Source of the DNA: Williamsia maris | Lineage (GTDB): Bacteria > Actinomycetota > Actinomycetes > Mycobacteriales > Mycobacteriaceae | Length of the DNA: 64,000 nucleotides | Direction of reading: 5' to 3' | Assembly: GCF_024171815.1 (NCBI RefSeq) | Contig: NZ_JAMTCJ010000004.1 | Coordinates: forward strand, 62,001 to 126,000 | The notes under the pieces: generated by a model | The model's database searches: none | What the model saw: the letters and a program-made list of their open reading frames with translations, nothing else | What the model was told of the DNA's origin: nothing | Translations under genes and position numbers: made by a program | Part shown: positions 59,948-64,000 of the stretch, in pieces | How the letters are laid out: the number at the start of each line of letters is the position of its first letter | Position numbering within the stretch: the first letter of the stretch is position 1

Positions 59948-60622
59948 ATGAACAACTCGTACAAAGCAACCCGCCGTGCCGCGGGGCTTGCCGGGACCGG
60001 CGCCGCGCTGGTCGCCGCTGCAGCACTTCTTGCGCAGGGCTCGGCCAACGCCGACGTCTTCGTGAAGCTGCCCAACCAGGCGCAGAACACCACCCTGCAG
60101 GACGGCACCAAGGTGTCGATCACCCGCACGGGTGAGACCGCGACCATCGCACCGTCGCTCGGCGGGACCCCGCTGCACCGCGCCGCACAGGTGTCCGCGC
60201 GCTACCAGGTGACCTCCAGCAAGAAGGCCAAGATTCGTATCCAGGCCGGTTACATCGTCGGCTGCCAGGTCAACATCTCGTCCACCACCTCCGGTGGCAC
60301 CGGGACCACCACCGAGAACCTCGCCGGGACGAGCACCGCCACCGGCGGCGGTGCCAACCAGTCGCTGGTCCTCGGGCCCGGCCAGGCAACCCAGTACTTC
60401 ATCAACTCGGTGGAGAAGGCCGACGACTTCGGCAGCCAGCAGTACACGAACAACGTCGACTACGAGGGCTCCAAGCTCAAGCTCAGCTACACGGGTTCGC
60501 AGCTGCAGCTGACCGGCTGCGCCGGTTACGCCCAGGCCCGCTCGGTCGCGATCGTGCGTGTGCGCACGTCGAACGTCGACAAGCAGGTCACGTTCTACGG
60601 CAAGCCGTTCTCGATCGGCTGA
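59948..60622 (+). CDS. MspA-family outer-membrane porin 2
   Basis: The 224-residue paralogue has the signal peptide MNNSYKATRRAAG...ANA before DVFVKLPNQAQN and shares with the first porin the segments GYIVGCQV, GYAQARSVAIV and TFYGKPFSIG. A Gly/Thr-rich loop (TTSGGTGTTTENLAGTSTAT) is extended relative to porin 1. Cysteines Cys106 and Cys191 align with the two of porin 1. Tandem paralogous porins of this family (NfpA/NfpB of Nocardia) form hetero-oligomeric channels; the same is possible here. An intrinsic terminator follows the stop. Confidence 0.85.
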   Translation: MNNSYKATRRAAGLAGTGAALVAAAALLAQGSANADVFVKLPNQAQNTTLQDGTKVSITRTGETATIAPSLGGTPLHRAAQVSARYQVTSSKKAKIRIQAGYIVGCQVNISSTTSGGTGTTTENLAGTSTATGGGANQSLVLGPGQATQYFINSVEKADDFGSQQYTNNVDYEGSKLKLSYTGSQLQLTGCAGYAQARSVAIVRVRTSNVDKQVTFYGKPFSIG

Positions 60623-60645
60623 TCTGAACTCCTCTCACGAGACGG

Positions 60646-60679
60646 ATGCCCCCGACCTGCCGGTCGGGGGCATTCTTTG
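60646..60679 (+). terminator. Intrinsic terminator after the porin operon
   Basis: ATGCCCCCGACC (60646-60657), a 4-nt loop, then GGTCGGGGGCAT (60662-60673) form a perfect 12-bp stem followed by TTCTTTGTT. It ends 17 bp before the stop of the convergent lipoprotein gene; on the minus strand no T-tract follows it. Confidence 0.88.
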
Positions 60680-60697
60680 TTCTGTCGAGCGAGTTGT

Positions 60698-61747
60698 CTA
60701 GCGCGGCAACTGATCCGCAGGGATGATCTGCAGTGAACTGGCCTCGCCGGGAGCGCTACCGGTGACGGCGACGATGCCGGTCACCGGGTCCATCGCCACC
60801 GAGTTCGCCTGCTGCACCGTGGGGACGTCGCCCTTGATGCGCGGCTTGGCGGGGTCGGTCATGTCGACCAGCCGGAGCTTGTTCGACGACCCCAGCGTGA
60901 CCAGTAGCGTCTTGGTCCGTGCGTCGTAGCTCAGCCCGTAGGGCTTGCCGGGCGCCTCGATGCGGGAGACATCGACGACCTGCGGGGTGATCCGCTCGAC
61001 GAGCACCGCGCCACCGTCGGTGTCGGCGAACGCCACCAGTCCGTCGCCGAGTGCGTGGGCGTGGGTCAGCCGGGTCCCGATGCGTTTGCTCGCGACCTCG
61101 GTCATCGTGGTGCCGTCGTAGATGAAGACCCCGTTGCCCTGGACGTCGGCCATCGCCGCGTAGCGACCCACTGCGGCGACACCACCCGGCTGCGGCGGAC
61201 CGGCGGGCAGCGACTTGACGAGCTTGCCGTCGCGGATGAACAACGCGCCACCGCCGTGCTCGTTGGTGCCGACGAGCGTCCCGTCCGAGGTGCGCACCGC
61301 ATCGTGCGGCAGATCGCCCACGCCGGTTGCGATCGGTCCGAAGGTCCCGTCGAACGACAGCTCGGTGATGGTGTTCGAGGTCTCGAGCGGGAGGATAACC
61401 GGGCCATCGGGTCCGGCGAGCTCGAGATGCCGTGGTGCGCCACTGGTCGGGATGCTGCGGATCACCGTTCCGGTACGCACGTTGACCAGGGTGATGGCGT
61501 CGGGCCTACGCACCCCGACCGCGGCGATGCCGGACGTGCCGATGACCACGCCCTCGGGTTCGTTGCCGACCTCGATCACCGTGCCCGCCGGCGTCACCGT
61601 CGGCGCCGGGGCCACCGCGGGTTCGGCCGCGACCGGGGTGGACGACGAGGACGATGCGGGGGCGTCACCCGAATCCGAATCCGTGCCACAACCCGCCACC
61701 AACACGACCGACAGAGCCACCGCAGTGGTGGCGACCAGAGACCTCAT
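60698..61747 (-). CDS. Beta-propeller lipoprotein (YncE-like)
   Basis: The 349-residue lipoprotein has a signal ending in the lipobox LVAGC with Cys20, then a Ser/Pro/Ala-rich linker and a propeller of about six to seven blades, each with a GxxAVxxxxxD-type strand (for example GNEPEGVVIGTSGIAAVGV, GAPRHLELAGPDGPVILPLE, KPYGLSYDARTKTLLVTLGS). Similar proteins bind small molecules or DNA at the surface, and mycobacterial relatives are reported as surface lipoproteins. ATG 61747 starts the signal peptide. It is divergent from the VOC gene. Confidence 0.82.
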   Translation of the reverse strand: MRSLVATTAVALSVVLVAGCGTDSDSGDAPASSSSSTPVAAEPAVAPAPTVTPAGTVIEVGNEPEGVVIGTSGIAAVGVRRPDAITLVNVRTGTVIRSIPTSGAPRHLELAGPDGPVILPLETSNTITELSFDGTFGPIATGVGDLPHDAVRTSDGTLVGTNEHGGGALFIRDGKLVKSLPAGPPQPGGVAAVGRYAAMADVQGNGVFIYDGTTMTEVASKRIGTRLTHAHALGDGLVAFADTDGGAVLVERITPQVVDVSRIEAPGKPYGLSYDARTKTLLVTLGSSNKLRLVDMTDPAKPRIKGDVPTVQQANSVAMDPVTGIVAVTGSAPGEASSLQIIPADQLPR

Positions 61748-61876
61748 GACTCCAGTGTGCCTGCATCGGCGTTCACCCGAGCGTCACTTCTGGCATCCGC
61801 CGTCCGCGTAGGGTCGGTCAGGGCAGATGCACACATGTTTATGCGACCACCCGGTCGCGGAAGAGGAGTCATCGAA

Positions 61877-62308
61877 GTGACGATTAAAGCGACCGACTAC
61901 CACCATGTTCGGTTGACCGTCCGGGACATCGCCACGTCCCGCAAGTTCTACGACGACGTGTTCGGTTTCGATGTCGCGTTCGAGGCACCGCCGGCCGACG
62001 CCGACGAGGCCACGAAGGAAGCGCTTGCTTTCTTGTTCGGCGGCGTCATCTACCAGTTCGGTGGCGGACTGCTCGGACTGCGCCCGGTCGCCCCGGGAGA
62101 CGACTCGTTCACCGAGGACCGGTCCGGACTCGACCACCTGAGCTTCTCGGTGGCAGGCCTGTCGGACCTGCACGATGCGGCCGCGACCCTGGACGGGCTC
62201 GGCATCGCCCACGAGGGCGTCAAGGATCTCGGCGATGCCGGCATCGCCATCCTCGAGTTCCGCGATCCCGACAACATCGCTCTGGAGATCTCCGGCCCCA
62301 ACAGCTGA
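61877..62308 (+). CDS. VOC-family glyoxalase-like protein
   Basis: The 143-residue domain is a classic glyoxalase I/VOC fold with potential metal ligands His9 or His10 (ATDYHHVRLTV), His87 (LDHLSFSVAG) and Glu137 (NIALEISGP); a fourth at position about 60 (IYQFGGG) is Gln. GTG 61877 has AGGAG eight bases upstream. Two bases separate the stop from the next ATG, and the next two genes overlap, so the three form an operon with an FAD-dependent oxidase and a TPP enzyme. Glyoxalase or dioxygenase activity is possible; substrate unknown. Confidence 0.85.
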   Translation: MTIKATDYHHVRLTVRDIATSRKFYDDVFGFDVAFEAPPADADEATKEALAFLFGGVIYQFGGGLLGLRPVAPGDDSFTEDRSGLDHLSFSVAGLSDLHDAAATLDGLGIAHEGVKDLGDAGIAILEFRDPDNIALEISGPNS

Positions 62309-62310
62309 GC

Positions 62311-63717
62311 ATGACCACCAGCGCGCGCGTCCGGACGATCTCGGCGGAACTCGCCGAGATCGTCGGGGCGCGCGACGTGCTCCACGCCGACGACGTCGGA
62401 CCGGACTACGGCCACGACGAGGCCCTGCACCTCGAACCGGTGACACCGATGGTCGTCGTGCGGCCCTCGACGGCCGAGCAGGTCGCGGCGTTGTTGCGCT
62501 ACGCGGGCGAGCACGCCGTCCCGGTCACCGCACGTGGTTCCGGTACCGGACTGTCCGGCGCGGCGCGGCCACTCGCCGACGGCATGGTCATCTCGTTCGA
62601 GAACATGGCCGAGATCCTCGAGATCGACGTCGACAACCAGGTCGCCGTGGTCCAGCCCGGTGTCGGGCTCGCCGCCCTCGACGAGGCCGCCGGGCGCGTC
62701 GGACTCATGTACTCGGTCTATCCCGGTGAGCTCAGCGCCAGCATCGGCGGCACGGTGGGCACCAACGCCGGCGGCATGCGGGCGGTGAAGTACGGCGTCA
62801 CCCGCCACAACGTCCTCGGCCTGCAGGCCGCCCTCGCGACCGGCGCGCTGATCCGGACCGGCGGCGCCATCGCCAAGGTCTCGACCGGCTACGACCTGAC
62901 CCAGCTCATCATCGGCTCGGAGGGAACCCTCGCGCTCGCCACCGAGGTCACGGTGAAACTGCATCCGCGACTGGCGTATTCGGCCACCATCCTCGCTCCG
63001 TTCGCCACGGTCGACGAGGTCGTGGAGATCGTCCCGTCCGTCATCGCCACCGGCTGCGCACCGGTCGTCCTCGAATACATCGACGCGATGACGATGGCGT
63101 CGATCACCCACTCACAGGATCTGGCACTCGGGATCCCCGATGCACTCCGCGACTCCGCGCAGGCCTATCTGGTCGTCTCGCTCGAGAACCGCGACCGCGA
63201 CCGTCTCGACGGGGACATCGAGTTGCTGGGATCGCTGGTCGCAGAGCGTGGTGCGCTCGATTCGTTCGTACTCGACGGCGGATCGGCCCGCGCGTTGATC
63301 ACCGCGCGCGAGAAGGCGTTCTGGACCGCCAAGGCCGCAGGCGCCGACGACATCATCGACATGGTGGTGCCCCGCACCGCGATGCCCGTCTTCCTCACAC
63401 GATCACGGGAACTGGCGACGGCCGCAGGCGGAGTGGCCATCGGCTGCGGTCACGCCGGCGACGGCAACGTCCACCTCGCGATCTTCTGTCCCGACGCCGA
63501 GGCCCGCCGAACACTGCTGCACGACATCTTCGCTCTCGGGATGGGCATGGGCGGCGCCATCTCCGGCGAACACGGTGTGGGGCGCGCGAAGTCGGCACAT
63601 TTCGCCGAACTGACCGACCCGGAAGTGGTCGCGGTGATGCGCGAGATCAAACGAGGATTCGACCCGGCCGGGATACTCAATCCCGGCGTTCTGTTCGGCG
63701 AAGGGGAACCAGGATGA
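62311..63717 (+). CDS. FAD-linked 2-hydroxyacid oxidase (GlcD / D-lactate dehydrogenase-like)
   Basis: The 468-residue enzyme has the FAD_binding_4 domain: [38 protein letters not shown] and [20 protein letters not shown]. The C-terminal FAD-oxidase cap has [40 protein letters not shown], the catalytic His in [11 protein letters not shown], and [17 protein letters not shown]. Such proteins oxidise glycolate, D-lactate or 2-hydroxyglutarate to the keto acid. It lacks the iron-sulfur GlcF partner in this window. ATG 62311 follows VOC by 2 bp; its stop overlaps the TPP-enzyme ATG (ATGA). Confidence 0.92.
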   Translation: MTTSARVRTISAELAEIVGARDVLHADDVGPDYGHDEALHLEPVTPMVVVRPSTAEQVAALLRYAGEHAVPVTARGSGTGLSGAARPLADGMVISFENMAEILEIDVDNQVAVVQPGVGLAALDEAAGRVGLMYSVYPGELSASIGGTVGTNAGGMRAVKYGVTRHNVLGLQAALATGALIRTGGAIAKVSTGYDLTQLIIGSEGTLALATEVTVKLHPRLAYSATILAPFATVDEVVEIVPSVIATGCAPVVLEYIDAMTMASITHSQDLALGIPDALRDSAQAYLVVSLENRDRDRLDGDIELLGSLVAERGALDSFVLDGGSARALITAREKAFWTAKAAGADDIIDMVVPRTAMPVFLTRSRELATAAGGVAIGCGHAGDGNVHLAIFCPDAEARRTLLHDIFALGMGMGGAISGEHGVGRAKSAHFAELTDPEVVAVMREIKRGFDPAGILNPGVLFGEGEPG

Positions 63718-64000
63718 CCAACGGCGCCAACGCGGTGATCAGCTCGCTCGTCGATTCCGGCGTGCAGGTGTGCTTCGGCAATCCCGGTACCTCGGAGATG
63801 CATTTCGTCGCCGCGCTGGACTCCGTCCCGCAGATGCGCGCGGTGCTCTGCCTGTTCGAGGGGGTCGTCACCGGCGCCGCCGACGGGTACGCCCGGGTCA
63901 CCGGCCGACCGGCAGCCACGTTGCTGCATCTCGGACCCGGGATGGCCAACGGCCTGGCGAACCTGCACAACGCCCGCCGCGCCCACACCCCGATCGTCAA
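63714..64000 (+). CDS. TPP-dependent acetolactate-synthase-like enzyme, IlvX type (3' end outside window)
   Basis: The first 95 residues (ATG 63714) read [20 protein letters not shown], then [40 protein letters not shown] with the catalytic Glu that activates thiamine pyrophosphate, and [20 protein letters not shown]. This is almost identical to the start of M. tuberculosis IlvX (Rv3509c), a homologue of acetolactate synthase with unclear substrate. It overlaps the preceding oxidase by four bases. The rest lies beyond the window. Confidence 0.88.
   Translation, partial: MTNGANAVISSLVDSGVQVCFGNPGTSEMHFVAALDSVPQMRAVLCLFEGVVTGAADGYARVTGRPAATLLHLGPGMANGLANLHNARRAHTPIV

Noticed and set aside
60646-60679. 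Bidirectional terminator serving the convergent lipoprotein gene
   Set aside because: On the minus strand the hairpin is not followed by a T-rich run, so it probably acts only on the porin transcript.

Overview
The window is a high-G+C actinobacterial chromosome segment, by eye about two thirds G+C or more, densely packed with ordinary chromosomal genes. I see no mobile element, phage, CRISPR array, tRNA or rRNA. Gene order from about 7.0 to 36.7 kb closely follows the Mycobacterium tuberculosis Rv1821-Rv1854c block: secA2, pgsA2, gcvH, garA, ftsR, Rv1829-like, Rv1830-like, gcvP, glcB, two CNNM proteins, guaB1, gnd, blaR/blaI-like pair, Rv1847-like thioesterase, ureABCFGD and ndh. With two MspA-type porins and GarA, this points to a mycolic-acid-containing member of the Mycobacteriales. 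Gordonia or a close relative is my best guess, because gaps and insertions relative to Mycobacterium are frequent.

Region by region. 0-7 kb: a truncated VOC gene, an ECF41/SigJ-type sigma factor with its SDR partner and a VOC gene, mug, a DUF1990 protein, an alpha/beta hydrolase and two unrecognised membrane proteins. 7-13.5 kb: SecA2 accessory export, a CDP-alcohol phosphatidyltransferase, the glycine cleavage H protein, the FHA switch protein GarA and two MerR-type regulators flanking a DUF151 protein. 13.5-16.7 kb: a tandem glycine riboswitch in front of gcvP. 16.7-27.1 kb, all minus strand: an orphan low-G+C membrane gene, an anchored solute-binding protein, malate synthase G, a putative DNA glycosylase, two CNNM/CBS membrane proteins, GuaB1 and 6-phosphogluconate dehydrogenase. 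27.2-28.9 kb: M56 peptidase and BlaI repressor, then an intergenic small RNA gene that looks like the mycobacterial iron-sparing sRNA MrsI. 28.9-36.7 kb: thioesterase, a citrate-lyase-like protein, the urease operon without ureE, and type II NADH dehydrogenase. 36.8-40.5 kb: CGNR regulator, EamA exporter, GNAT and a TIGR01777 epimerase. 40.6-44.4 kb: an FAD oxidase / DUF1365 / cyclopropane-synthase-type methyltransferase operon (membrane fatty-acid modification) and a thioesterase. 44.5-53.0 kb: recC-recB-recD in one overlapping operon. 53-58.9 kb: PIG-L deacetylase, glutamate decarboxylase, htpG and amt. 59.2-60.7 kb: two tandem porins with an intrinsic terminator. 60.7-64 kb: a beta-propeller lipoprotein, then a VOC / FAD-dependent 2-hydroxyacid oxidase / IlvX-like TPP enzyme operon running off the window.

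Functional links: glycine catabolism (gcvH, riboswitch-gcvP), glyoxylate use (glcB) and nitrogen handling (urease, amt, gad) recur. GarA is known in mycobacteria to control 2-oxoglutarate and glutamate flux, so much of the window sits around C2/C4 and nitrogen metabolism. The most noteworthy items are the MrsI-like sRNA with promoter, iron box and terminator; the riboswitch expression platform; a perfect 20-bp palindrome before the lipid-modification operon; an ECF41-type promoter; and cysteine-bearing tandem porins.
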